This document shows positions 1-8,831 of a stretch of DNA of 64,000 bases, piece after piece (position 1 is the stretch's first letter; every line of letters starts with the position of its first letter). The DNA lies in NCBI RefSeq assembly GCF_014836985.1, contig NZ_JACSPU010000007.1:1-64000 (forward strand). The letters are read 5' to 3'. The notes beneath the pieces are model-generated. The model was not told the origin of the DNA. It saw only the letters and a program-made list of their open reading frames with translations, and did not search any database. The position numbers and the translations under genes were made by a program. This DNA is from Planococcus wigleyi (GTDB taxonomy: Bacteria > Bacillota > Bacilli > Bacillales_A > Planococcaceae).

Positions 1-72
1 GATTAGCTCAGCTGGGAGAGCATCTGCCTTACAAGCAGAGGGTCGGCGGTTCGATCCCGTCATCCTCCACCA
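1..72 (+). tRNA. tRNA-Val(TAC), 5' end cut by the window
   Basis: Cloverleaf with TAC in the loop of a 5-bp anticodon stem, TTCGATC T-loop and encoded CCA at 70-72. About four acceptor bases lie before position 1. First visible gene of a 20-tRNA cluster that probably follows an rRNA operon outside the window. Confidence 0.93.
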
Positions 73-84
73 TTTTTCTCTTTC

Positions 85-160
<76 letters not shown>

Positions 161-171
161 CTCATGTACAT

Positions 172-247
172 GAGCCATTAGCTCAGCTGGTAGAGCATCT
201 GACTTTTAATCAGAGGGTCGAAGGTTCGAATCCTTCATGGCTCACCA
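172..247 (+). tRNA. tRNA-Lys(TTT)
   Basis: 76-nt cloverleaf; acceptor GAGCCAT/ATGGCTC; anticodon TTT; CCA encoded. Its U34 is an expected substrate of the mnm5s2U pathway that includes mnmL/mnmM further along this window. Confidence 0.97.
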
Positions 248-268
248 TTTTAATTTCATTATTGCCAC

Positions 269-353
269 GCGGGTGTGGCGGAACTGGCAGACGCACTAGA
301 CTTAGGATCTAGCGCCTTCGGGCGTGGGGGTTCGACTCCCTTCACCCGCACCA
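269..353 (+). tRNA. tRNA-Leu(TAG)
   Basis: 85-nt class II tRNA with a variable arm (GCGCCTTCGGGCGT); anticodon TAG; acceptor GCGGGTG/CACCCGC; CCA encoded. Confidence 0.97.
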
Positions 354-358
354 TTTTT

Positions 359-433
359 GCGGAAGTAGTTCAGTGGTAGAACGCCACCTTGCCAAGGTGG
401 AGGTCGCGAGTTCGAACCTCGTCTTCCGCTCCA
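359..433 (+). tRNA. tRNA-Gly(GCC)
   Basis: 75-nt cloverleaf; acceptor GCGGAAG/CTTCCGC; anticodon GCC; CCA encoded. Confidence 0.97.
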
Positions 434-460
434 TTTTTTTGCACATAATGCCGACCCTTA

Positions 461-549
461 GCCGGGGTGGCGGAACTGGCAGACGCACAGGACTTAAAAT
501 CCTGCGGTAGGTGACTACCGTACCGGTTCGATTCCGGTCCTCGGCACCA
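461..549 (+). tRNA. tRNA-Leu(TAA)
   Basis: 89-nt class II tRNA with a long variable arm; anticodon TAA in loop CTTAAAA; CCA encoded. Confidence 0.97.
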
Positions 550-582
550 TTTTTTTGCAAAAACCGGAGCACAACTCCATAG

Positions 583-659
583 GCGCCCGTAGCTCAATTG
601 GATAGAGTACTTGACTACGAATCAAGCGGTTAGAGGTTCGAGTCCTCTCGGGCGCGCCA
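583..659 (+). tRNA. tRNA-Arg(ACG)
   Basis: 77-nt cloverleaf; acceptor GCGCCCG/CGGGCGC; anticodon ACG (A34 is normally edited to inosine); CCA encoded. Confidence 0.97.
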
Positions 660-685
660 TATTTTTACACTCAGCAACTCAAGTT

Positions 686-762
686 CGGGAAGTAGCTCAG
701 CTTGGTAGAGCACTTGGTTTGGGACCAAGGGGTCGCAGGTTCGAATCCTGTCTTCCCGACCA
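686..762 (+). tRNA. tRNA-Pro(TGG)
   Basis: 77-nt cloverleaf; acceptor CGGGAAG/CTTCCCG; anticodon TGG; CCA encoded. Confidence 0.97.
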
Positions 763-768
763 AACAAT

Positions 769-844
769 GGGGCCTTAGCTCAGCTGGGAGAGCGCCTGCC
801 TTGCACGCAGGAGGTCAGCGGTTCGATCCCGCTAGGCTCCACCA
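769..844 (+). tRNA. tRNA-Ala(TGC)
   Basis: 76-nt cloverleaf; anticodon TGC; acceptor GGGGCCT/AGGCTCC, including a G-T pair; CCA encoded. Confidence 0.96.
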
Positions 845-864
845 ACTATAACAATAAAGATCCT

Positions 865-938
865 GGCGGCGTAGCTCAGCTGGCTAGAGCGTACGGTTCA
901 TACCCGTAAGGTCGGGGGTTCGATCCCCTCTGCCGCCA
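865..938 (+). tRNA. tRNA-Met(CAT), elongator, no encoded CCA
   Basis: Cloverleaf with anticodon CAT and acceptor GGCGGCG/TGCCGCC. The discriminator A938 is followed by CT, so the CCA tail is not encoded and must be added by CCA nucleotidyltransferase. Elongator identity is inferred from its place in a trnB-like order and from the normal G1-C72 pair. Confidence 0.9.
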
Positions 939-946
939 CTTTTTTA

Positions 947-1023
947 GGACCTTTAGCTCAGTTGGTTAGAGCAGACGGCTCATAACCGTCCGGTCGCAGG
1001 TTCGAGTCCTGCAAGGTCCACCA
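947..1023 (+). tRNA. tRNA-Ile2(CAT), probably lysidine-modified
   Basis: 77-nt cloverleaf, anticodon CAT, acceptor GGACCTT/AAGGTCC, CCA encoded. Position between Met and Ser as in trnB, and resemblance to the Bacillus AUA-reading isoleucine tRNA, favour Ile2 (modified by TilS) over a second elongator Met. The sequence alone does not prove it. Confidence 0.8.
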
Positions 1024-1034
1024 TTTATTATCAC

Positions 1035-1127
1035 GGAGGAATACCCAAGTTTGGCTGAAGGGATCGGTCTTGAAAACCGACAGGGGAGTCAAATCCCGCG
1101 GGGGTTCGAATCCCTCTTCCTCCTCCA
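1035..1127 (+). tRNA. tRNA-Ser(TGA)
   Basis: 93-nt class II tRNA, anticodon TGA, long variable arm, acceptor GGAGGAA/TTCCTCC, CCA encoded. The discriminator is T, where a G would be usual for Ser. Confidence 0.95.
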
Positions 1128-1171
1128 TATTTTTAAAATGTGTGGACAATTTATTTTTAAGTTTTTGTTTG

Positions 1172-1189
1172 AAAATAAGTACTTATTTT
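1172..1189. repeat. 18-bp perfect AT-rich palindrome inside the tRNA cluster
   Basis: AAAATAAGT is followed directly by its reverse complement in the 67-bp spacer between tRNA-Ser and tRNA-fMet, the longest spacer in the cluster. There is no T-run typical of a terminator. Function unknown; it could be an RNA-processing site or a relic. Confidence 0.6.
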
Positions 1190-1194
1190 ATTAT

Positions 1195-1272
<78 letters not shown>

Positions 1273-1274
1273 AT

Positions 1275-1350
1275 GGTCCCGTGGTGTAGCGGTTAACATG
1301 CCTGCCTGTCACGCAGGAGATCGCCGGTTCGATCCCGGTCGGGACCGCCA
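1275..1350 (+). tRNA. tRNA-Asp(GTC)
   Basis: 76-nt cloverleaf; acceptor GGTCCCG/CGGGACC; anticodon GTC; CCA encoded. Three bases after tRNA-fMet. Confidence 0.97.
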
Positions 1351-1367
1351 TTTTTATCTGAATTTGT

Positions 1368-1443
1368 GGGTCAGTAGCTCAGTCGGTAGAGCATTAGATT
1401 GAAGCTCTAAGTGTCGGCGGTTCGATTCCGTCCTGACCCACCA
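1368..1443 (+). tRNA. tRNA-Phe(GAA)
   Basis: 76-nt cloverleaf; acceptor GGGTCAG/CTGACCC; anticodon GAA in loop TTGAAGC; CCA encoded. A trnB-like cluster would have tRNA-His next, but here tRNA-Gly follows after 7 nt. Confidence 0.96.
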
Positions 1444-1450
1444 TTTTTTT

Positions 1451-1524
1451 GCGGGTGTAGTTTAGTGGTAAAACCTCAGCCTTCCAAGCTGATGATGAGG
1501 GTTCGATTCCCTTCACCCGCTCCA
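1451..1524 (+). tRNA. tRNA-Gly(TCC)
   Basis: 74-nt cloverleaf; acceptor GCGGGTG/CACCCGC; anticodon TCC; CCA encoded. Confidence 0.97.
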
Positions 1525-1538
1525 TTTTATATACATAT

Positions 1539-1615
<77 letters not shown>

Positions 1616-1616
1616 T

Positions 1617-1691
1617 TCCGAAGTAGCTCAGTGGTAGAGCACCGCACTGTTAATGCGATGGTCGTAGGTTCGAGTCCTACCTTCGGAGCCA
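1617..1691 (+). tRNA. tRNA-Asn(GTT)
   Basis: 75-nt cloverleaf; acceptor TCCGAAG/CTTCGGA; anticodon GTT; CCA encoded. One base after tRNA-Ile. Confidence 0.96.
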
Positions 1692-1695
1692 TACT

Positions 1696-1786
1696 GGGGA
1701 AGTACTCAAGTGGCTGAAGAGGCGCCCCTGCTAAGGGTGTAGGTCGGGCAACCGGCGCGAGGGTTCAAATCCCTCCTTCTCCGCCA
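1696..1786 (+). tRNA. tRNA-Ser(GCT)
   Basis: 91-nt class II tRNA with a long variable arm; anticodon GCT; acceptor GGGGAAG/CTTCTCC; G discriminator; CCA encoded. Confidence 0.96.
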
Positions 1787-1792
1787 GTATAT

Positions 1793-1864
1793 GGCCCCTT
1801 GGTCAAGCGGTTAAGACACCGCCCTTTCACGGCGGTAACACGGGTTCGAATCCCGTAGGGGTCA
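1793..1864 (+). tRNA. tRNA-Glu(TTC), CCA replaced by TCA
   Basis: Cloverleaf with acceptor GGCCCCT/AGGGGTC and anticodon TTC. The bases after discriminator A1864 are TCA, one substitution from an encoded CCA, so the mature end needs trimming and CCA addition. Last gene of the cluster. Confidence 0.95.
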
Positions 1865-1867
1865 TCA

Positions 1868-1909
1868 TAAAAAGTGTCATGCATTCAGTTGCATGACACT
1901 TTTTTTCTT
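1868..1909. terminator. Bidirectional terminator of the tRNA cluster and the DMT transporter
   Basis: A 12-bp stem (AAGTGTCATGCA and its complement) around a short loop, with A-run before and T-run after, so it can work both ways. The last codons and TGA stop of the minus-strand transporter (stop at 1877-1879) lie inside the stem. Confidence 0.9.
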
Positions 1910-2857
1910 TTGTCCAGAAATGTAGCTGTGGACCGTCATCCCAAGCATGACGAGTACGATGCCGCACCAGGATAATGCAGAAGGCCATGCAATTGACAAG
2001 AAAAGGATTTCCCCTATTAAGGCAAATACAACTTCCATAGATTGGGTAGCTTCCACTGCGGCCAACTTTTGCATATTCCCTCTGACCAGATCCGTTGCTT
2101 TAAAAAACAGTACGGTGGCAATGACTCCTGAACTGATTGCCACGACCAGCGTTTGGATGCTTTGCGATCCCGTCGGTCCACCAACTGTAAACAGGCCATA
2201 GAGTGACAGCAAGAACCAAAAAGGAAGGCTCGCTAATGCCATTCCCAGTACTCTTTGATAAGCGTCCAGTCTGCCATCGCACACTTCCATCATCTTTCTA
2301 TTTCCTAATGGATAGGCAAAGGCAGCGAGTATAACTGGAAGAAAACCGAACCATATTGAAGCTGAGGAAACAGAAGCTATGTGTTCCAACTGCATCAGGC
2401 TGACACCGGCCACGATGATAAGTGATACCAGCAATCCCTTAATGGGGATTTGGCCCCTGACTTGAAGGGGCCCTTTATTTGTATGTAGAGTAATTAGAAA
2501 AAGTGGAGCCAGCAGCGTACCTGCTATTATGGTGATTTGCCATGTACCGGCTATTAACCATCCCGGCGAATAGGCAGCGGCAAAACACAGTGGGGCATAG
2601 AACAACCCAAATCCGACAAAACTCCAGAGCGCCCATGCTCTTTTATTTTTGTTCATTTCCAGCAGCAATTGTTTCAAATTGCCTCGCATAAGAACAATAA
2701 CCAACAAAAAAGGAACCATAAAAATAAAGCGGAGAGAAGCACTCCAAATCCAGCTGCCTCCGCCGGCTTCCATGATAGCGTTCAATACAAACGTAAAGGC
2801 GAAGAAAAATGCGGCGCAAATGCCGATAATGACAGGTTTCAGCTTCTTCCCCTCCAA
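1877..2857 (-). CDS. DMT-superfamily multidrug-resistance-type transporter
   Basis: A 326-residue, highly hydrophobic protein with about ten predicted membrane helices, the layout of the drug/metabolite transporter superfamily, and nearest by eye to the EmrE-type multidrug efflux-like family. The N-terminus is short and basic (MEGKKLKP) before the first helix (residues 9-30). A basic tail (GQKKK) follows the last helix. Substrate cannot be read from the sequence. It is transcribed alone toward the tRNA cluster and shares that cluster's terminator; menA lies upstream on the same strand with its own terminator between. Confidence 0.8.
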   Translation of the reverse strand: MEGKKLKPVIIGICAAFFFAFTFVLNAIMEAGGGSWIWSASLRFIFMVPFLLVIVLMRGNLKQLLLEMNKNKRAWALWSFVGFGLFYAPLCFAAAYSPGWLIAGTWQITIIAGTLLAPLFLITLHTNKGPLQVRGQIPIKGLLVSLIIVAGVSLMQLEHIASVSSASIWFGFLPVILAAFAYPLGNRKMMEVCDGRLDAYQRVLGMALASLPFWFLLSLYGLFTVGGPTGSQSIQTLVVAISSGVIATVLFFKATDLVRGNMQKLAAVEATQSMEVVFALIGEILFLSIAWPSALSWCGIVLVMLGMTVHSYISGQKKKSVMQLNA

Positions 2858-2928
2858 ACTAGAATCTCCTGAATTATCTATCTACTATATCGTATGGCTA
2901 TCGATTTTTCAAAGTGTAATTTAAACAC

Positions 2929-2957
2929 AAAAAGGGATCTCCGAAGAAATCCCTTTT
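2929..2957 (-). terminator. Intrinsic terminator after menA
   Basis: On the minus strand an AAAGGGAT stem pairs with ATCCCTTT across a short loop and is followed by a T-rich stretch, just past the menA stop. Confidence 0.75.
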
Positions 2958-2967
2958 GAGCCTTCTA

Positions 2968-3879
2968 TTATAGTAGGTAGTCAATCAATAAACCGATGCC
3001 CAGCAAAAATGCGAAAAATGTATTTGTTTTACCTGTATCCTTCATAGCCGGCATTACTTGTAACGGTTCCGTATAGCGTTTAAAGATCTGCACAACTTTA
3101 ACCGGTTTGAGGACGCTCAGAAAAACCAGTAAAGCCCAGGGTGTCAATGTCCCTGAAATAACTAGGATGACAATCCATGCATAAGCAATAATAAAGAAAA
3201 ACATCAGAATATTGACTGCTGCCGGTCTTCTAACTAAAATCGCCAGCGTCTTACGGCCGCTTTCTTCATCTCCCACAATGTCACGGATATTATTGGACAT
3301 CATGATAGCTGCCACCAACAAAGTACTCGGAACAGCAAGCAAAGATGCTTCCAGAGTCACGGTGCCTGTTTGAATATAGAAGGCGATGATGACGATCAAG
3401 TAGCCCATGACGACTCCGGAAAAGAGTTCTCCGAAAGGGGTATAGGCAATCGGATAAGGTCCGCCTGTATAAAGGTAGCCGATCATCATTGCCACTCCGC
3501 CTACGACTAATAGCCACCAAGTAGTCTGTGAACAAATATAGATTCCGATTGCACCGGCTATCACGTAAAGCAACAATGCCAACATCAGAACGGTTTTGGG
3601 TTTGACGCCGTTCCGTACGATTGCGCCGCCGATGCCGACAGATTTCTCGTTATCTAAGCCACGGGCGAAATCGTAATACTCATTGAACATATTCGTAGCT
3701 GCCTGAATCAATAAACTTGCGATCAGCATAGCTAAAAATAAAGTCCAGTTGATCGTAGAATAATGCAAAGCAATCATCGTTCCCAGAAAAACGGGAGCGA
3801 AGGAAGCGGTTAAGGTATGGGGACGGGTTAACTGCCACCAGACGCGCCATCCGCTGTCTGCCTGTAGTGAATGTGTCAT
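2968..3879 (-). CDS. menA: 1,4-dihydroxy-2-naphthoate polyprenyltransferase MenA
   Basis: Membrane UbiA-family prenyltransferase that joins a polyprenyl chain to 1,4-dihydroxy-2-naphthoate, making demethylmenaquinone. The 303-residue protein has many membrane helices and both aspartate-rich motifs: NMFNEYYDFARGLD near residue 67 and NIRDIVGDEESG near residue 206. The ATG at 3879 is chosen because AAAGGAG sits about 7 bases upstream; an in-frame extension to 3906 has no such site. It is divergent from menF, so the membrane and soluble parts of menaquinone synthesis flank one control region (3880-4049). Confidence 0.93.
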   Translation of the reverse strand: MTHSLQADSGWRVWWQLTRPHTLTASFAPVFLGTMIALHYSTINWTLFLAMLIASLLIQAATNMFNEYYDFARGLDNEKSVGIGGAIVRNGVKPKTVLMLALLLYVIAGAIGIYICSQTTWWLLVVGGVAMMIGYLYTGGPYPIAYTPFGELFSGVVMGYLIVIIAFYIQTGTVTLEASLLAVPSTLLVAAIMMSNNIRDIVGDEESGRKTLAILVRRPAAVNILMFFFIIAYAWIVILVISGTLTPWALLVFLSVLKPVKVVQIFKRYTEPLQVMPAMKDTGKTNTFFAFLLGIGLLIDYLL

Positions 3880-4049
3880 GTATATCTCTCCTTTAATTCT
3901 TTCCACTCTTCATTGTACTTCAAAATAGAGGCAAATACAGCATATGATGTGCTGATTTTAGCAGAAAAGAGTATGATAGAGGATAGAGATTAAAAAGTAG
4001 AATACTGAATGAAATAAACTAAACTATTGTTTAAAACGGAGGTAATCAG

Positions 4050-5441
4050 GTGAATTCAGAATCGTATTCATCGACCCAGCAATTTGCGGAAAGCCGTTAC
4101 GAAGGCTACCGCTTTTATACGGAAACAATCGAAGTAACCCGCATGTCCGCGTTAGCTTTTTTTGAAGCGGGCAGAGACGGCCATGCAGGAAAGCGCATGT
4201 ATTGGCAAAATCGTGAAAAGACCTTTACGCTTGTTGGACTCGGGCATGCCCACGTTTTGACATCAGATGCGGCACAAGGCCGGTTTCAGAATATCAAAGT
4301 TGATTGGAAGAGCTTATGCCGGCAAATCGTCAATGAAGAGCATGCTGTACAGCCAGTGCTGTTTGGAGGATTTTCATTTGATCCGTTAAACGATAAGGAA
4401 AGTGAATGGACAAATTTCCCGCAAGCTTATTTCGCTGTGCCGACTTTCCAGCTTATTTTAAAAGGCGAGCAGGCTTACGTCAGCATTCATCTGATCACTG
4501 AACAACATGAGAGCTTTGCCGAATTTGAGGCATTGCGCAAAGAGCGCGACAAGTTGATTCATGCAGCTCAAGTATCCGAAGTGGACAAATACGATAAGCC
4601 ACAGGCAATTGGCCATCTGGAATTGAGAAAAGAGGAATACCTGCATTCCATTCAACAAGTCACCGACACCATCAAAGCTGAAGAGGTGGAGAAAGTCGTT
4701 ATCGCACGTGCGTTGAAGCTAGAGTTCGATGAAAAACTTTCGCCGACGGCTGCCTTGTACCAGGTATCCAACGAACAACCCGAAAGTTTCCTCTTCGGGC
4801 TTGAAGCAGAAGAGCAGTTTTTCTTTGGGGCCACACCGGAACGGCTAGTGAAAGTGGAAGACAAAAAAGCACTTTCCACTTGTTTGGCGGGCTCTACGCC
4901 TCGCGGGAAAACTGTCGAGAAAGATACGGAACTGGGAAATGCTTTGCTGGCAGATCCCAAAAACCGTGGAGAACACCAATACGTGGTCAATATGATTTCT
5001 GAGGTTTTTGAAGCTTATTGCAGTCAGGCAAGTGTCCCTAAACTGCCGAAATTGATGAAGATCAGGGATATCCAGCACTTATTTACACCGGTGGAAGGTA
5101 ATTTAAATCCAGGTGCTACTTTGTTTGATTTGGTGGAAGCCCTCCACCCGACGCCAGCACTTGGTGGAGAGCCTAAACTGGAAGCTATGGAGATGATCCG
5201 GGAGTATGAGGCATTGAACCGCGGCTATTATGCAGCGCCCGTCGGCTGGATTGACGCTAAAGGAGACGGTGAATTCGCTGTTGCCATCCGTTCGGCTTTA
5301 TTGGATGGAAAAGAGGCTTATTTATATGCGGGAGGCGGAATTGTAGCCGATTCTACACCGCAATCAGAGTATGACGAGACATGGGTTAAATTCAGACCGA
5401 TGCTTCGGGCATTGGGAGGTCAATTGAGTGACGAGTCGTGA
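4050..5441 (+). CDS. menF: Isochorismate synthase MenF
   Basis: Converts chorismate to isochorismate, the first step of menaquinone synthesis from the shikimate pathway. The 463-residue protein has the chorismate-binding fold in its C-terminal half: VEKVVIARALKL near residue 212 with the family lysine, FGATPERLV, LAGSTPRG, HLFTPVEGNL and the closing EYDETWVKFRPML. The start is GTG with GGAGG 7 bases upstream. First gene of menFDHBEC; its end overlaps menD by 14 bases, which implies coupled translation. Anthranilate and salicylate synthases share the fold, but the men context settles the role. Confidence 0.95.
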   Translation: MNSESYSSTQQFAESRYEGYRFYTETIEVTRMSALAFFEAGRDGHAGKRMYWQNREKTFTLVGLGHAHVLTSDAAQGRFQNIKVDWKSLCRQIVNEEHAVQPVLFGGFSFDPLNDKESEWTNFPQAYFAVPTFQLILKGEQAYVSIHLITEQHESFAEFEALRKERDKLIHAAQVSEVDKYDKPQAIGHLELRKEEYLHSIQQVTDTIKAEEVEKVVIARALKLEFDEKLSPTAALYQVSNEQPESFLFGLEAEEQFFFGATPERLVKVEDKKALSTCLAGSTPRGKTVEKDTELGNALLADPKNRGEHQYVVNMISEVFEAYCSQASVPKLPKLMKIRDIQHLFTPVEGNLNPGATLFDLVEALHPTPALGGEPKLEAMEMIREYEALNRGYYAAPVGWIDAKGDGEFAVAIRSALLDGKEAYLYAGGGIVADSTPQSEYDETWVKFRPMLRALGGQLSDES

Positions 5442-7128
5442 AGCATTAACAGAGTACGTATCCGCATTTACCCATTCGCTGGTCGAGCAGGGAGTGACGG
5501 ACGCGGTTATCAGTCCGGGATCCCGTTCAACGCCGCTTGCCTATGCCTGTATGAAGCAGGAAGGGATGACAGTCTATCGGCAGATTGATGAACGTTCAGC
5601 AGCTTATTTTGCACTGGGCATGGCGAAGGCTTCCGGCAAACCGGTGATGTTGTTATGTACATCCGGAACGGCGGCAGCAAATTATTTTCCTGCAATCGTC
5701 GAAGCCTATTATGCACGGGTTCCATTGATTGTCGTAACGGCAGATCGTCCGCATGAACTGCGGGAAGTAGGGGCTCCTCAAGCAATCAATCAAATTAATT
5801 TATTTGGCTCACATGTGAAATGGGCGACGGATCTGCCATTGCCGGAAACGGAAAATCAATTGGCGTTCCTATCCCGCCATCTGCATCGTTCTGTCCGAAA
5901 TGCCAGCAGCGAACCAAAAGGCCCGGTACATATCAATGTGCCTTTCCGCGAACCATTGCGTATTGATTTCGAACAGGCGTATGAAAGCCTTGGTGAAATT
6001 GCTCATTTTGGCGGTGAGATGTCATTGAGTGCTGATAGCCAGGCATTTCTGCAGGACCTTGTGAAAAAAGAAAAAGGCTTGCTGATTGTCGGCGAAATGA
6101 CTGCACCGATGCCGGAGGAATTCTGGGGCTTTATTCAAAATCTCGGTTGGCCGGTATTGGCGGATCCGCTGTCGAATCTGCGGGGCAATGTGCCTGCGGA
6201 AGCAAGACACTTTATTATCGATTCTTACGACGCTTTATTGAAAAGTGAAGCATTTAAAGAAGACGTGGTGCCTGAAGTGGTCATCCGCGTCGGACCGCAG
6301 CCGGTTTCAAAGCCATTGACTTTGTTCTTAGCTGCAGCAAAACCGGAAAAGTACATTGTCTTTGACGAAAGCCCCATGTTGCGGGATGCCCAATCCGTGG
6401 TGACGCACCATATCCAGGCATCGGCGAATAGTTTATGGAAAATGCCTATGGACACTGGAAATGCCAACTCTTACCGTGAAAAATGGACAGCAGCATCCGC
6501 CCTTTACTGGGAAGTTGTCGAGCGCCACTGCCAGGAAGAATTGGACGAAGGTGTCTTGGCCAAAGTATTTTTTGACAGATTGGAAGCTTGCGATCTGATT
6601 GTCGGCAGCAGCATGCCCATCCGTGACGTCGATACGTTTTTTAAAGCGACAGAGCGGGATGTCATGGTGTATGCAAACCGGGGAGCAAACGGCATTGACG
6701 GCGTGGTCTCAACTGCATTCGGGGTTCAGGCTGCGAAACAGCGGCCGGCTTATCTGTTTATCGGTGATTTATCATTTCTGCATGATATGAATGGGCTGAT
6801 TGCGTCCAAAATGCAGAAAACGGATCTGACTATTGTCATCATGAACAACGATGGTGGGGGCATCTTCTCCTATTTGCCTCAGTCTCAGGAAGAACGTCAT
6901 TTTGAGGATTTGTTCGGAACGCCGACAGGACTGACTTTTGGTGATGCTGCGAAAATGTACGATGCACAGTATGCAGCGGTGGAAACGGCTGAGCAATTGG
7001 CGGAAGCATTGGACCAGCCGAAAAATAAAGCCGTAAAAATCATTGAAGTGTTTACGGACCGACAGCACAATGTTGTGACGCACCGCAAATTATGGAGCCG
7101 CTTTAATGAGGAGCTGGCAACACAATGA
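5428..7128 (+). CDS. menD: SEPHCHC synthase MenD
   Basis: Thiamine-diphosphate enzyme joining 2-oxoglutarate to isochorismate, giving 2-succinyl-5-enolpyruvyl-6-hydroxy-3-cyclohexene-1-carboxylate. The 566-residue length is normal. The N-terminal domain has SPGSRSTPLAYA and the ThDP-activating glutamate in QIDERSAAYFALGMAK; the C-terminal domain has the ThDP/Mg motif running from GDLSFLHDMNGL to NNDGGGIFSYLPQ. The GTG start at 5428 lies inside menF, 7 bases after GGGAGGT. The stop overlaps the menH ATG by 4 bases. Confidence 0.96.
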   Translation: MTSREALTEYVSAFTHSLVEQGVTDAVISPGSRSTPLAYACMKQEGMTVYRQIDERSAAYFALGMAKASGKPVMLLCTSGTAAANYFPAIVEAYYARVPLIVVTADRPHELREVGAPQAINQINLFGSHVKWATDLPLPETENQLAFLSRHLHRSVRNASSEPKGPVHINVPFREPLRIDFEQAYESLGEIAHFGGEMSLSADSQAFLQDLVKKEKGLLIVGEMTAPMPEEFWGFIQNLGWPVLADPLSNLRGNVPAEARHFIIDSYDALLKSEAFKEDVVPEVVIRVGPQPVSKPLTLFLAAAKPEKYIVFDESPMLRDAQSVVTHHIQASANSLWKMPMDTGNANSYREKWTAASALYWEVVERHCQEELDEGVLAKVFFDRLEACDLIVGSSMPIRDVDTFFKATERDVMVYANRGANGIDGVVSTAFGVQAAKQRPAYLFIGDLSFLHDMNGLIASKMQKTDLTIVIMNNDGGGIFSYLPQSQEERHFEDLFGTPTGLTFGDAAKMYDAQYAAVETAEQLAEALDQPKNKAVKIIEVFTDRQHNVVTHRKLWSRFNEELATQ

Positions 7129-7952
7129 AACTGGACGTTAATGGAGTAAGCTACCATGTGGAGGTAATCAATGCCGACCAACAGGAAACGATTGTCTTTT
7201 TGCATGGTTTTACCGGCAGCACAAAAAGCTGGCAGCCTGTCATTGAAGGATGGAACGATGTGAAAATCGTTCTGATCGACTTGATTGGCCACGGCGAAAC
7301 GGATTGTCCGGAAGAGATCGAGCATTATCGAATGCAACGGCAGGTGAAAGACCTGGATGTGTTGTTCGCCCAATTGGGTTTGGAAGGATTGACGCTTATC
7401 GGCTATTCGATGGGCGGACGCACCGCACTTGCTTATGCCTGCAATTTTCCGGAACGCCTTAAAGGATTGGTGTTGGAAAGTGCGTCTCCCGGGCTTCGGA
7501 CTGATGAAGAACAGCAAAAACGCCAGACCCGTGATGAAGGACTGGCGCAGCGGATTGCTGCCGGTGGAATAACGAATTTTGTTGACCGTTGGGAAAACAT
7601 TCCGTTGTTCAACAGCCAGAAATCCCTCTCTGAGCCGGTGAAACAAGCTATCCGGGAAGAAAGGTTGGCACAGAATCCCATTGGCCTTGCAAACAGTTTG
7701 AAAGGGATGGGCACAGGTGCGCAGGAATCTTACTGGGAGCGGCTGAAGAACTTAGAAATACCGGTATTATTGGTGACAGGGCAGTTGGATAGGAAGTTTA
7801 GAGCAATCGCCGAAGAGATGGCTGAGCTGCTGCCGGATGCTGTTCATAAAACTATTGAAGGCGGGCATGCAATACATGTGGAAAAACCTGCTGAATTTGC
7901 TACAATAGTAAGGGAGTATTCAAGTTTGAACTATCAAGGAGGAAAATCATGA
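7125..7952 (+). CDS. menH: SHCHC synthase MenH (alpha/beta hydrolase)
   Basis: Removes pyruvate from the MenD product to give SHCHC. The 275-residue alpha/beta hydrolase has the oxyanion motif FLHGFTGS near residue 26, nucleophile elbow GYSMGG near residue 92, an aspartate in TGQLDRKF and the histidine in [10 protein letters not shown]. The ATG overlaps the menD stop (ATGA) and its own stop overlaps the menB ATG. A generic hydrolase is possible from the fold alone; the operon makes MenH the clear call. Confidence 0.93.
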   Translation: MKLDVNGVSYHVEVINADQQETIVFLHGFTGSTKSWQPVIEGWNDVKIVLIDLIGHGETDCPEEIEHYRMQRQVKDLDVLFAQLGLEGLTLIGYSMGGRTALAYACNFPERLKGLVLESASPGLRTDEEQQKRQTRDEGLAQRIAAGGITNFVDRWENIPLFNSQKSLSEPVKQAIREERLAQNPIGLANSLKGMGTGAQESYWERLKNLEIPVLLVTGQLDRKFRAIAEEMAELLPDAVHKTIEGGHAIHVEKPAEFATIVREYSSLNYQGGKS

Positions 7953-8767
7953 CACGCGAGTGGATTACAGAACGTACATATGAAGATATCAAGTATGAAA
8001 TTTTTAATGGTATTGCTAAAATTACCATCAACCGTCCGGAAGTGCGCAATGCATTCCGTCCAAAAACGGTTCACGAATTGATCGATGCATTTTCACGTGC
8101 ACGCGATAATTCAGATGTCGGCGTCATCATTTTGACAGGAGAAGGCGAAAAAGCTTTCTGTTCAGGCGGAGACCAATCCGTACGCGGACATGGCGGCTAT
8201 GTAGGGGAAGATGAAATTCCGCGTTTGAACGTCTTGGACCTTCAGCGTTTGATCCGTGTTATTCCAAAACCGGTCATCGCAATGGTTGCAGGATATGCAA
8301 TCGGCGGCGGACATGTCCTTCACGTAGTATGTGACTTGACGATCGCAGCTGATAACGCACGTTTCGGCCAAACTGGCCCGCGCGTTGGTTCATTTGATGC
8401 CGGCTATGGTTCGGGTTACTTGGCACGCATCATCGGACACAAGAAAGCACGTGAAATCTGGTACCTATGCCGTCAATACGATGCGCAGGAAGCATTGGAT
8501 ATGGGCTTAGTCAACACAGTGGTTCCTCTGGACCAGCTGGAAGACGAGACCGTTCAATGGTGCCAGGAAATGCTTGAAATGAGCCCAACTGCTCTTCGTT
8601 TCGTTAAAGCGGCAATGAATGCAGATACAGATGGCCTTGCCGGATTGCAGCAGATGGCTGGAGACGCGACATTGTTGTACTACACAACGGATGAAGCAAA
8701 AGAAGGCCGCGATGCGTTCAAAGAAAAACGCAAACCGGACTTTGGCCAATTCCCACGTTTCCCTTGA
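7949..8767 (+). CDS. menB: 1,4-dihydroxy-2-naphthoyl-CoA synthase MenB
   Basis: Crotonase-fold enzyme that closes the second ring of the naphthoquinone by intramolecular Claisen condensation of O-succinylbenzoyl-CoA. The 272-residue protein shows the CoA-binding segment [30 protein letters not shown] and the MenB-type [24 protein letters not shown] precedes the ATG. A strong terminator-like hairpin follows at once, so menB ends the translationally coupled first half of the operon. Confidence 0.96.
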   Translation: MTREWITERTYEDIKYEIFNGIAKITINRPEVRNAFRPKTVHELIDAFSRARDNSDVGVIILTGEGEKAFCSGGDQSVRGHGGYVGEDEIPRLNVLDLQRLIRVIPKPVIAMVAGYAIGGGHVLHVVCDLTIAADNARFGQTGPRVGSFDAGYGSGYLARIIGHKKAREIWYLCRQYDAQEALDMGLVNTVVPLDQLEDETVQWCQEMLEMSPTALRFVKAAMNADTDGLAGLQQMAGDATLLYYTTDEAKEGRDAFKEKRKPDFGQFPRFP

Positions 8768-8781
8768 TCACCGAATAATTG

Positions 8782-8812
8782 AAAGCTGTCCTCTCAGGGG
8801 ACAGCTTTTTTT
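8782..8812 (+). terminator. Internal terminator or attenuator between menB and menE
   Basis: AAGCTGTCC pairs with GGGACAGCTT across a tight loop, followed by seven T residues. The menE ribosome-binding site comes right after, so menEC must depend on read-through or on a promoter not obvious here. Confidence 0.85.
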
Positions 8813-8831
8813 GAAGAAAGGATTTTTTAAA

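Noticed and set aside
6897..7646. 249-residue ORF opposite menD and menH
   Set aside because: Antisense shadow of two well-supported genes; no family features and no ribosome-binding site.
8619..8831. Longer reading frame upstream of menE
   Set aside because: The extra 71 codons lie in menB and the terminator; family alignment and the AAAGGA site put the start at 8832.
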